Below, in pieces: positions 1-7,008 of a DNA stretch of 64,000 nucleotides. Position 1 is the stretch's first letter; the number at the start of each line of letters is the position of its first letter. The stretch lies in assembly GCF_004803695.1 (NCBI RefSeq), contig NZ_CP039393.1:1922001-1986000 (forward strand), in the 5' to 3' direction. The position numbers were made by a program, and so were the translations under genes. The DNA is from Muribaculum gordoncarteri. GTDB taxonomy: Bacteria; Bacteroidota; Bacteroidia; Bacteroidales; Muribaculaceae. The notes below the pieces were generated by a model. That model worked only from the letters and a program-made list of their open reading frames with translations, was not told the origin of the DNA and searched no databases.

Positions 1-333
1 TGTGGTCCCTCATGGCAACTCAATCTGGAGACATCACTCAACGTGCCGTCTGCTAATGTCGAGGCTCTGCTCCCGGTGGTAAACACCCTGATTATCGACA
101 TCAAGGATATGAACCCCGCGATATACAACAGCTACACCGGACAATCAAACGACCTTGTTCTTGACAATCTCCGGCTGATAGCTGATTCGGGGAGACAAAA
201 GGACTGCATAATCCGCTTACCGTTGATACCTGATTTCAACACAGAAACCGACCGCACGGCAAGCTGTTCCAGACTTGAGGCCCTCGGTTTCAACAACTTC
301 GATTTATTCACCTACCAAATACGCAGACATTGA
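1..333 (+). CDS. Radical-SAM activase-like protein, C-terminal part (5' end outside window)
   Basis: The reading frame is open from base 1, so the gene begins upstream; about 110 residues are visible, ending at TGA 331-333. The fragment contains ETSLNVP, LIIDIKDMNP and a late IRLPLIPDFN stretch, which match the C-terminal half of the TIM-barrel in small 4Fe-4S radical-SAM enzymes of the glycyl-radical-activase (PflA/NrdG) type. The CxxxCxxC cluster motif would lie upstream and cannot be seen. There is no SPASM-like Cys-rich tail. The next gene starts 3 bases after the stop, so the enzyme is probably co-transcribed with the two Cys-rich membrane proteins that follow, which are candidate partners or substrates (inference). 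Confidence 0.72.
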   Translation, partial: CGPSWQLNLETSLNVPSANVEALLPVVNTLIIDIKDMNPAIYNSYTGQSNDLVLDNLRLIADSGRQKDCIIRLPLIPDFNTETDRTASCSRLEALGFNNFDLFTYQIRRH

Positions 334-335
334 CT

Positions 336-1118
336 ATGGTACGAGGAAAACAGACTTGCAAAATCTTGAAAGAGATTCGCCGGCAGATTGCCGAGGCAAA
401 CGAGATTGAGTTAGTTACATCGGAATGTCGCTACAAAGGCGACTGTCTCGGTACGTGTCCCAAATGCGAAGCCGAAGTACGATATTTGGAGCAACATCTT
501 CGTGTCCGCTCACTCGCCGGAAAAGCAGTTGCCCTTGCAGGAATCTCGGCTGGCATAATGCTTATGTCGGGATGTAACGGCAAATCATCGAATCTGTCAA
601 ACGAAACTTTGCAAGGTGAACCGGTGGCTCCCATTGAGCAAACAGAGGCAATGGATAGCATCGATGAAGAAGGTGAACAGCCGGAAGATACGATGTCTGT
701 GTCACGGGATTTGTCTGTCATCAAAGAGGGCGAGATTGCCAGTGTTCCAATCCCAGGGGCAGTACCTGACTATCCCCCTGCAGATCCGGATGAGAAGGGT
801 GTTTATAGCTGTGTTGAGCGAATGCCGGAATTTCCCGGAGGAAATGTTGAAATGTTGCATTTTATAAACCAACATCTGAAATATCCCGAAGAACAATTAA
901 AAGAGGGGATTCAAGGTCGTGTGGTTGTAAAATTCTATGTAGATACATTGGGACGGGTTTGCGAGCCGGAGATTTTAAGAGGCAAGGATTCAGCTCTCGT
1001 CCGTGAGGCGTTGCGTGTAGTCCGGCTATTTCCGGATTTCACTCCAGGCACACTCAATGGCAAGAAAGTCAACACATACATGGTTCTTCCTATAACATTC
1101 AAATTACCTACAGATTGA
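336..1118 (+). CDS. Membrane-anchored Cys-rich protein with TonB C-terminal domain
   Basis: About 260 residues. I prefer ATG 336 over the in-frame TTG at 330 because the twin gene has the same arrangement. Residues 1-60 form a conserved module with Cys at 8, 31, 37, 41 and 44 (C-x5-C-x3-C-x2-C), suited to binding Zn or Fe-S. Residues 62-79 are a hydrophobic helix ending in a lipobox-like LMSGC. A Pro/Glu-rich linker follows, then a TonB C-terminal domain (YPEEQLKEGIQGRVVVKFYV) from about residue 155. The predicted layout is Cys module in the cytoplasm and TonB domain in the periplasm. It lies 3 bp after the radical-SAM gene and 2 bp before its twin. Known TonB energy transducers lack this N-terminus, so its role is unknown. 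Confidence 0.75.
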   Translation: MVRGKQTCKILKEIRRQIAEANEIELVTSECRYKGDCLGTCPKCEAEVRYLEQHLRVRSLAGKAVALAGISAGIMLMSGCNGKSSNLSNETLQGEPVAPIEQTEAMDSIDEEGEQPEDTMSVSRDLSVIKEGEIASVPIPGAVPDYPPADPDEKGVYSCVERMPEFPGGNVEMLHFINQHLKYPEEQLKEGIQGRVVVKFYVDTLGRVCEPEILRGKDSALVREALRVVRLFPDFTPGTLNGKKVNTYMVLPITFKLPTD

Positions 1119-1120
1119 CT

Positions 1121-2068
1121 ATGGCACGAGGAAAGCAGACCTGCAAGATTCTGAAAGAGATACGCCGACAGATAGCAGATGCCAACGGGATTGAGTTCGT
1201 GACATCGGAATGCCGCTATAAGGGCGACTGCCTCGGCACTTGCCCCAAATGTGAAGCAGAGGTGCGCTATTTGGAGCAACAGCTCCGCATCCGCTCCCTT
1301 GCCGGAAAAGCCATAGCCCTTGCCGGAATCTCGGCGACATTCCTCACCATGCTCATGCCGTCATCTATGCAGGCTCAGATACAATGTGATACACAATTCT
1401 CAACGGATAGTGTCTCAGTTCAATCGCGGATTGGAGCAGCATTAATAAAGGGTCGTGTTACTGGAATCTGGACAAAGCCGGGCGAGTCTAAAGGAGAACA
1501 CGAGGTTTTGATAGGCACTGTCATCCAAAATATTAATACTAAGAAATCAATTAGCACTGACATTGATGGTAATTTTCAAATCGAGGCATGCTTGGGCGAT
1601 TCGATAAAATTCTCATATATCGGATACAAACCACGTACTATATATGTGAATGACCTTGAAACTCCAATGAATGTTACGCTGGAGCAAGCAGATTATTTTA
1701 TAGGTGAAATAGAAGGTGTTGTAGCCAAAGAACCGGCTAAGCCTGGGGGGATGCTTGATTTATATTTTGTCGATGAAAAGGGCAATGCGATTAATCCATC
1801 TGAAATAGATGTTTATAAAGTTTTTACTGATGAAAATGGTAGCGAAGATTATGAATCGCTATCATCCGATCATCAATATGATAATGACACTGCGATTAGA
1901 ATAGAGTGGATTTATGATTGGGCACTTCAAGACAAAGACGGCAAGCCTCTTAAAGAAGCGACATTCCGCATAGAAGCCGAGGGTTACGACGACCCGGTGA
2001 CAATCAAGGTCAAATATCCCCAACGCAACGCTAAGAAAACTATCAAGTTCAAAAATAAAAAGAAATAG
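1121..2068 (+). CDS. Membrane-anchored Cys-rich protein with carboxypeptidase-regulatory-like domain
   Basis: About 315 residues from ATG 1121 (TTG 1115 is also in frame). Residues 1-70 are nearly identical to the module of the preceding gene, with the same five Cys, followed by a hydrophobic helix. The C-terminal part differs. About residues 105-185 look like a CarboxypepD_reg-like beta-sandwich (IGTVIQNINTKKSISTDIDG, then FSYIGYKPRTIYV), as found in outer-membrane SusC-type proteins. A final region rich in Asp/Glu ends FRIEAEGYDDPVTIKVKYP, which resembles the C-terminus of Bacteroidales radical-SAM-associated putative lipoproteins. The middle of the gene (about 1500-1900) is more AT-rich than the module. 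Two paralogues with one N-terminus and exchanged C-termini suggest module shuffling. Function unknown. Confidence 0.7.
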   Translation: MARGKQTCKILKEIRRQIADANGIEFVTSECRYKGDCLGTCPKCEAEVRYLEQQLRIRSLAGKAIALAGISATFLTMLMPSSMQAQIQCDTQFSTDSVSVQSRIGAALIKGRVTGIWTKPGESKGEHEVLIGTVIQNINTKKSISTDIDGNFQIEACLGDSIKFSYIGYKPRTIYVNDLETPMNVTLEQADYFIGEIEGVVAKEPAKPGGMLDLYFVDEKGNAINPSEIDVYKVFTDENGSEDYESLSSDHQYDNDTAIRIEWIYDWALQDKDGKPLKEATFRIEAEGYDDPVTIKVKYPQRNAKKTIKFKNKKK

Positions 2069-2073
2069 CCGCT

Positions 2074-2931
2074 ATGTCCGATTCTCTCCGATATAAGATA
2101 GTCCTGTGGATGATGTGGGTACAGATTGCGCTCCTGCCTATTATCGTAGTGATGATAAATGTGACAAATAGTGGCGTTATGTGGCGATGGAATTTGCTCA
2201 ACTGGATGATGGTTGGAGGCTATATTCTTGGATTGCTCGCTCTCCCAGCCAGCCGAGGACTTGAAAAGCCGGGATTACTGAAATGGTGGTTGAGAATAGA
2301 TTTCTGGTTCTCGCTCATTCCGGCTGTCATTGCACTGCCATTGCTCTTTTATGTCGGAAGGCATTATATAGATGCAGAGGATGGAGATTACGTTCTCTAT
2401 CACACACGAGGTTTAATGATGGCCGCCCCGCACTATGGTTTAGGGAAAAAAGAGGGCCTATTTATTCGCCCCATGTCGAAATCCGTCCGGATTAATGATT
2501 ATGATAATGTGAAAATTGAATGCTTTAAAGTCGACGCACAGAAAGGCTTCATGTATGGACTGGAGCGTGGGGTATCGCCTGCTACATGGGTTTTGCCGAT
2601 TGATTCAGCCAAATACCATAATCATGCCAAGGAAATAACAGCACTAATAGACAGCTTATATCAATTACAGCCATTATTGATATCGCAATCTTGCGGAGCA
2701 TTCGTTTTCCCTGACGATTTTGTCGAAATAAGCTACTTTGAAAAGCAAGTAACTTACGGAGGTTCTGCATCTTATGATATTGAAGATCAGGGTGATTGTA
2801 TAGCTGTAAAGACTCCTGATGGCTATCTTATAGTACCACGATTGAAATTTACACAAGATTCTATCGGCGAATTATCACCTAAAGTGGTAAAAGCATTCAT
2901 AAAAAGATTAGAAAATAGAAATAGCAAATAA
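2074..2931 (+). CDS. Unknown protein with three N-terminal membrane helices
   Basis: 285 residues, starting 5 bp after the previous stop. Three hydrophobic segments are clear at about residues 10-30, 42-58 and 75-95, followed by a soluble domain of about 190 residues with no motif I recognise. The stop codon overlaps the next ATG by one base, so translation of the small membrane protein downstream is probably coupled. The N-terminal half has the G+C of the rSAM-linked genes, and the second half is AT-rich, like the immunity-type genes that follow. It could be an immunity-type membrane protein or part of the radical-SAM operon; the sequence does not decide. Confidence 0.6.
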   Translation: MSDSLRYKIVLWMMWVQIALLPIIVVMINVTNSGVMWRWNLLNWMMVGGYILGLLALPASRGLEKPGLLKWWLRIDFWFSLIPAVIALPLLFYVGRHYIDAEDGDYVLYHTRGLMMAAPHYGLGKKEGLFIRPMSKSVRINDYDNVKIECFKVDAQKGFMYGLERGVSPATWVLPIDSAKYHNHAKEITALIDSLYQLQPLLISQSCGAFVFPDDFVEISYFEKQVTYGGSASYDIEDQGDCIAVKTPDGYLIVPRLKFTQDSIGELSPKVVKAFIKRLENRNSK

Positions 2932-3107
2932 TGGATCAGATTGGTAAATTCATAGCCTCGGCGGTTGTCGTGTTCTTATTCATGTTCAGCCTTATATTCT
3001 GCTTCGACTCGCCCGACACGTTGACCAATATCTTATTGGTCAGTGCAAACGTGCTGTTTTGGGGCGGCATCCTTTGGCTTATCAACAGGAAAGGAGGCAA
3101 GCGATGA
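2931..3107 (+). CDS. Small two-helix membrane protein
   Basis: 58 codons from ATG 2931, which shares its A with the preceding TAA. Two hydrophobic stretches (about residues 5-25 and 32-52), separated by a short polar loop FDSPDTLTN, and a basic end INRKGGKR make this a likely inner-membrane hairpin protein. It overlaps the next small frame by 4 bases (ATGA). Family unknown; small membrane proteins of this shape are common between immunity genes. Confidence 0.5.
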   Translation: MDQIGKFIASAVVVFLFMFSLIFCFDSPDTLTNILLVSANVLFWGGILWLINRKGGKR

Positions 3108-3160
3108 AACAAATCTGGTACAATCTCGAAGTAAGTAAAAGAAAGGAATCGCAAAAATGA
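3104..3160 (+). CDS. Possible 18-residue peptide or gene remnant
   Basis: A short frame begins at ATG 3104, overlapping the preceding stop as ATGA, and ends at TGA 3158-3160, which in turn overlaps the next ATG as ATGATG. The peptide is basic and has no recognisable motif. The double overlap suggests translational coupling through the region or the 5' stump of a decayed gene. Confidence 0.25.
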   Translation: MKQIWYNLEVSKRKESQK

Positions 3161-3633
3161 TGAGACAGCAGACTGATACAAATATATTCGCATGCTTCGT
3201 TTCCTACCCATCGCTGGTTGCAGATGTCTCGGAACAAATAAAAGACGAAGCAATTAAAAAAGGTGATATGTTTCGTTCCTATATTTGGGGCGAAGCGGGA
3301 TTAGACCGTTATCTAAAGAATATCCAATATTCAGATTATGGACAAGATCTAAAACGGATTCTTTTCCAATTTTACGTTTTGCCCTGTGATTATGAACGAG
3401 TGCATATCAGAGATATTGAGAACTATCGCAAACGGGAAAAGGCCATTGGGATTTCAATAATCATTGAAAGTGATTTTTTTCAATATTCCGATGCCCAAAG
3501 AAAATGTATCTTAGTGTCATCTATCATTTCAAAAATCGAAGGACTAAAAGATGTCATCGAGAAGAATAGATTGGATACTAATATTGAACAACTTGTTTTA
3601 GACTTAAAGCAAGAATTAAGTAGTTATGTATAA
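3157..3633 (+). CDS. Unknown acidic cytoplasmic protein, possible immunity protein
   Basis: 158 residues from ATG 3157. It has no signal peptide or membrane helix and is mixed helical, with an Ile/Glu/Lys-rich C-terminal half. I do not recognise the family. Low G+C relative to the chromosome further right, a short length and the position in a packed run of unrelated small genes all fit an immunity protein of a polymorphic or type VI toxin, but no toxin gene is visible to support a pairing. Confidence 0.5.
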   Translation: MMRQQTDTNIFACFVSYPSLVADVSEQIKDEAIKKGDMFRSYIWGEAGLDRYLKNIQYSDYGQDLKRILFQFYVLPCDYERVHIRDIENYRKREKAIGISIIIESDFFQYSDAQRKCILVSSIISKIEGLKDVIEKNRLDTNIEQLVLDLKQELSSYV

Positions 3634-3655
3634 TTAACGAAAATGAGATGAAATA

Positions 3656-3906
3656 ATGGAAACTTTAATGGAATTGATTGCTGAAATATTTATCCGTTCA
3701 TGGTTCGGTTCGGCGATTCTTCATATCGGAGCCGGGCTTCGGTATGGTGGTTGTGGTTGTTCCGTCGCGGACAAAAAGTGACATACAGGCAAATCCGCTA
3801 TGGGTCGGAAGATTTCAATAACATAGACCATGCCGACAACAACCTCGCCAACGGCTTTCTTGGATTCCTCGTTTTCGCAGTGATTCTGATTCTAATAGCC
3901 AAATAG
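3656..3906 (+). pseudogene. Frameshifted small membrane protein
   Basis: Frame one runs from ATG 3656 (METLMELIAEIFIRSWFGSA..., giving GAGLRY) to TGA 3776-3778. Frame two, entered around 3745-3765, continues with LWLFRRGQKVTYRQIRYG and a C-terminal hydrophobic helix (GFLGFLVFAVILILIAK) to TAG 3904-3906. Read together they give one plausible protein of about 80 residues with an amphipathic start, a basic middle and a final membrane helix; neither half alone has a good start and a good end. The junction lies in a slippage-prone repeat of TGG/TTG codons. It could be a real disruption, a phase-variable tract or a sequencing error. Confidence 0.5.
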
Positions 3907-3913
3907 TATAAAT

Positions 3914-4582
3914 ATGAAGAATGTTATATCAATGAAATATTATAAGCTGTCACATGACCTGAGGATAGGCAAGAAATACCCACAAGTAGATTGTCTTTGT
4001 CCTTTCACGGCATCTCAAATAAGTCCGTGGAATAAACTATTATGTAATCCCGATTTGAAATTCAAATTAAAAAAGGGGGCTATTATGTCAGACTATATCT
4101 CCACGACAGCCGGACCTGGGTGTGATATGCTTATATCTCCTGAATTATATGACTGTATCAGGCTTTTCAATGTCATGCCGTATCAGGTTTTTCCAGCTTT
4201 AATTGACGCCAATAAAGATATTAGGGAATACTTGTGGTTACATCTATACGGACTTCCTTTCGTGGATTTAATAGACTACAAAAAATCATCATTCATCAGG
4301 ACAGAGTGGACTATTCCACAAGATTCTATTGCTCTGGAGTCTTTCAGCCAATATCAGCAATTAAAATCACAGGATAAGACTGGGGCTTTTGGCGTAACAT
4401 TTGATTCGCTCACATTAAGAGATAGAAGCATAATTTGGGATTTGTTCTTTCCGTTTCCATTCGACAGTACAATCGTTATATCTGAACGATTAGCGGATGA
4501 GTTAATCAAGTCCAATTATACCGGTTTGTCGATCGAACCAACTGATTTAATCTCTTGCACATTGAATAATGAAACTGACTGA
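3914..4582 (+). CDS. Imm11/Imm43-like immunity protein (DUF1629 type)
   Basis: About 222 residues from ATG 3914; ATG 3932 (MKYYKLSHDL) would be the more usual family start. The C-terminal pattern VISERLADELIKSNYTGLSI followed by EP matches the closing motif of Imm11 (MXAN_0049-type, DUF1629) and Imm43-like proteins, where a 'seRLadaL...tGl.fep' ending is characteristic. Such proteins neutralise toxins delivered by contact-dependent or type VI systems. The 3' end overlaps the following DUF2019-like gene by 14 bp. No cognate toxin is present in the window, so it would be an orphan. Assignment is from motif memory. Confidence 0.6.
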   Translation: MKNVISMKYYKLSHDLRIGKKYPQVDCLCPFTASQISPWNKLLCNPDLKFKLKKGAIMSDYISTTAGPGCDMLISPELYDCIRLFNVMPYQVFPALIDANKDIREYLWLHLYGLPFVDLIDYKKSSFIRTEWTIPQDSIALESFSQYQQLKSQDKTGAFGVTFDSLTLRDRSIIWDLFFPFPFDSTIVISERLADELIKSNYTGLSIEPTDLISCTLNNETD

Positions 4583-4922
4583 CAACATCAGCAAAGCATT
4601 GACCGCCTTTCGTATGGCTGCGGCTGCTCAAGTTGCATCAACGGAGAGTGGCGATTATAAAAAAGGCAACAATGCCTTTGACCGGATTATTCAGATTCTT
4701 AAATATCTCAAGGAATTAGGAAAAATGAATGAATTGGAAGCATTGTTGTCTGATTCTAATGTAGGTGTAAGAATGTTTGCCGCATATGGTTTGCTGCCGA
4801 AATCTCCCAAAATCGCGGTTCCAGTTCTCAAAGAGATTTCACAAAGAGAGGATATACATTCCCTTACCGCAAAAGCGACACTTGAACAGTGGGAACAAGA
4901 CACTTTAATATATCCATTTTAG
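4569..4922 (+). CDS. DUF2019-like (HEAT-type) protein, probable immunity protein
   Basis: 117 residues from ATG 4569, inside the end of the previous gene. The order of features is that of DUF2019: an N-terminal helix pair (ALTAFRMAAAAQVASTESGD), a segment NNAFDRIIQILKYLKELG, then a HEAT-like repeat LLSDSNVGVRMFAAYGLLP and VPVLKEISQ, ending in ATLEQWE. DUF2019 proteins are often found as immunity or accessory genes at polymorphic-toxin loci (established association). The overlap with the Imm11/43-like gene suggests the two travelled together. Confidence 0.62.
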   Translation: MKLTDNISKALTAFRMAAAAQVASTESGDYKKGNNAFDRIIQILKYLKELGKMNELEALLSDSNVGVRMFAAYGLLPKSPKIAVPVLKEISQREDIHSLTAKATLEQWEQDTLIYPF

Positions 4923-4939
4923 TTTTTAGCGTTACGATT

Positions 4940-5611
4940 ATGAAAAAGTGGCATAAAATATTAGGTGTTATAACCTTTGGAGCGATTGGCATTTGCGAAT
5001 TGCTCTTATGTGCCAATACCTATGTGGATTTGAAATATATAGCATTAGACCTTTATTGGCCGGATGAGATTGAGAGATTGTATCAGAGGACAAATTCTCT
5101 ATCAATAGCTCTTCTTCTCAATTATATCATCGCACTTGCCCTGTTCATTTGTCTATGGCGGAAAGGAACGAACAAGACTAACCCTTCGCCTATCAAAATT
5201 ATTTCAGTCGGAAAAATTACATTGCCCTTCACTTTTGAGAAAACTTACTGCCGCCTTGGAGTATTTACTGAAAATAATGGCATTGAACGTATGGAAGCCT
5301 ATTTTGTCAGAAACGACAAAACAGCAATCTGTTATAAAAATAGTCTTTTTTATCAAGTTGTCATTGATGATGCAAAGCATGATAAATACGACAATAGCGA
5401 AATAAATACAGGCACTATTATTAATATTCGCGCAACAACAGGACTTGCTAATTACATTGTTAAATTGTCGGATGAGAGATTGATTGTATTTGAGATTCTT
5501 CCCGAAGGTTACGGTGAACTATATGAAAATTTCACAATAGTACTCCCAAGTGATGACAGATACTCGGAGTATTTGGAAGATTATAACAAGGGAACTGAAC
5601 TTGATTACTGA
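4940..5611 (+). CDS. Unknown protein with two N-terminal membrane helices
   Basis: I choose ATG 4940 (MKKWHKILGVITFG) rather than an in-frame GTG at 4889, which lies inside the previous gene. The product is 223 residues. Hydrophobic segments at about 7-25 and 52-70 are followed by a soluble domain of 150 residues with several beta-strand-like stretches (GKITLPFTFEKTYCRLGVFT). The layout, two helices plus a globular cytoplasmic or periplasmic domain, resembles the gene at 2074-2931. Base composition is markedly AT-rich. No family recognised. Confidence 0.55.
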   Translation: MKKWHKILGVITFGAIGICELLLCANTYVDLKYIALDLYWPDEIERLYQRTNSLSIALLLNYIIALALFICLWRKGTNKTNPSPIKIISVGKITLPFTFEKTYCRLGVFTENNGIERMEAYFVRNDKTAICYKNSLFYQVVIDDAKHDKYDNSEINTGTIINIRATTGLANYIVKLSDERLIVFEILPEGYGELYENFTIVLPSDDRYSEYLEDYNKGTELDY

Positions 5612-5625
5612 ACAGAAAATAAGCG

Positions 5626-5991
5626 ATGATACTGACCGATAAACGATTTTGGATATTTGAGGCATTTGTGGCTTTTGTTTCAGTAGGAGTGGGTTATAGT
5701 ATGTTGTATATGGAATGGGATACATACTACACGGTCATATTCCTATTATGTGGTTTGTTGAGCGGATTCGTTGCATTTAAGTGGTTTAGAAAAAGTAATT
5801 TCAGACTTTCTTTGTCGGTTTGGATAGCCAACAGCCTATCTGTTGCAATTTGTTTTCTTTTACCCAATTTAAATAAATCCACAACACATTTAGATTACCT
5901 GATATTATTTTTGATAATGTATTCATTAATCTCAATCATCCCATACATTGTCATAACAAAAATTTACTCACTTATCTCAAAACGACTATGA
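5626..5991 (+). CDS. Small four-helix membrane protein, unknown
   Basis: 121 residues from ATG 5626. Four hydrophobic segments cover most of the sequence (about 8-28, 35-50, 62-80 and 92-113). There are no charged residues inside the helices and no transport signature. The gene overlaps the next by 4 bases (ATGA). AT-rich like its upstream neighbours. Multi-helix immunity proteins protect against pore-forming toxins, but that is only a possibility here. Confidence 0.5.
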   Translation: MILTDKRFWIFEAFVAFVSVGVGYSMLYMEWDTYYTVIFLLCGLLSGFVAFKWFRKSNFRLSLSVWIANSLSVAICFLLPNLNKSTTHLDYLILFLIMYSLISIIPYIVITKIYSLISKRL

Positions 5992-6344
5992 CACATAAAT
6001 TGGCTTTATTTTGGACAGCATGGGGAGTGATGCTGCTTCTCATGGTCTATCGTTGTATGTCCGAGGGTTGGCGAGGAGATACGACATTGCTTGGTGGAGC
6101 TTATGCGCTGTCGCTGTTATCGGCTTGGCTGTGCCATAGGATAAGACAGAGAATCGCCTTTGGCAATCTGATTGTGATGATTGTCTATAATGCTATATTG
6201 AGTTATAATCTGGCATTTCACAGTCGGTATGGAGCCGGACTGACTTGGTGGCTCTTCGCACTGCTACTAAACGCCGTCCATTCAATCGCATTACTCGCAT
6301 TCATAATTGCGCATACAATAAAACAGGAAAAAGTTAGCGACTGA
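5988..6344 (+). CDS. Small four-helix membrane protein, unknown
   Basis: 118 residues from ATG 5988, overlapping the previous stop. Four predicted helices lie at about 7-22, 33-50, 57-76 and 84-108. It has a similar size and topology to the preceding product but is Leu/Ala/Trp-rich and higher in G+C, so it is not a recent copy. It is the last plus-strand gene before the minus-strand mobile block starts at 6395, so the island border lies between 6345 and 6394. No family recognised. Confidence 0.5.
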   Translation: MTHKLALFWTAWGVMLLLMVYRCMSEGWRGDTTLLGGAYALSLLSAWLCHRIRQRIAFGNLIVMIVYNAILSYNLAFHSRYGAGLTWWLFALLLNAVHSIALLAFIIAHTIKQEKVSD

Positions 6345-6394
6345 TAGATAATCGGTTTTGAAAATTTGAATGCTTTACCATTGCGCGGCATAGA

Positions 6395-6997
6395 TTACTT
6401 CTTCCTGTAGATATATGCTGCAATGATGATTGTCAAGGCTGTCAGCCCGGAATATACAACTGAAATTTGTGTCAGCACATCGGAATGAATCAGTTTCACA
6501 TTGGCGAATATGACGAGGGCAAAAAACGTGGCAAGTATTAGCAGCAATGCAATCATGCACCAGAATGTTGTCTGTGTCATGGATATGCGATTCTCATTGC
6601 GACGGATATCCTTGTCTGCCTTTTTGCTTTCTATGCGAATCCGAGATATGGCATTGTCAACAATGGTATTGATTTCTTCAAGTAATGCCTGTCTGTCGTT
6701 TTCTGCAAATCTTATCGGAAATGATGTTTTAAGCAGGTCGTGGAGATTTTGCATTGTTCCTGCGTATGCACCGATTCCTTCAATGAGGCTTTCCAACTTT
6801 TTATGCGCATCCGCAATCTCCGGCTTGAGCCTGCGGAACTCGTTGGCAAGCGCATCATTCCGTTGTTCAAGTCTTTGCCGACGTGCTTCTTCCGCTGTTA
6901 CTGCTGTTACCTCTTCTATTTCAGAAGTCTTTGCCATTTCGGATGTGGCTTCTGTGGGCTGCACATCCTTGCTGTAATCGTATTTCCTGTTTGCCAT
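6395..6997 (-). CDS. Mobilization-associated coiled-coil membrane protein
   Basis: 200 residues; I choose ATG 6997 (MANRKYDYSKDVQP) over an upstream in-frame start inside the relaxase end. Residues 40-150 are charged and helical with heptad-like spacing, suiting a coiled coil; two hydrophobic segments follow (about 147-165 and 175-195) and the end is basic (YIYRKK). It sits 11 bp downstream of the relaxase gene, where Bacteroidales mobilizable elements often carry a small membrane protein. It may help dock the relaxosome at the membrane, but this is inferred from position only. Confidence 0.5.
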   Translation of the reverse strand: MANRKYDYSKDVQPTEATSEMAKTSEIEEVTAVTAEEARRQRLEQRNDALANEFRRLKPEIADAHKKLESLIEGIGAYAGTMQNLHDLLKTSFPIRFAENDRQALLEEINTIVDNAISRIRIESKKADKDIRRNENRISMTQTTFWCMIALLLILATFFALVIFANVKLIHSDVLTQISVVYSGLTALTIIIAAYIYRKK

Positions 6998-7008
6998 AGG
7001 TGTATTCT

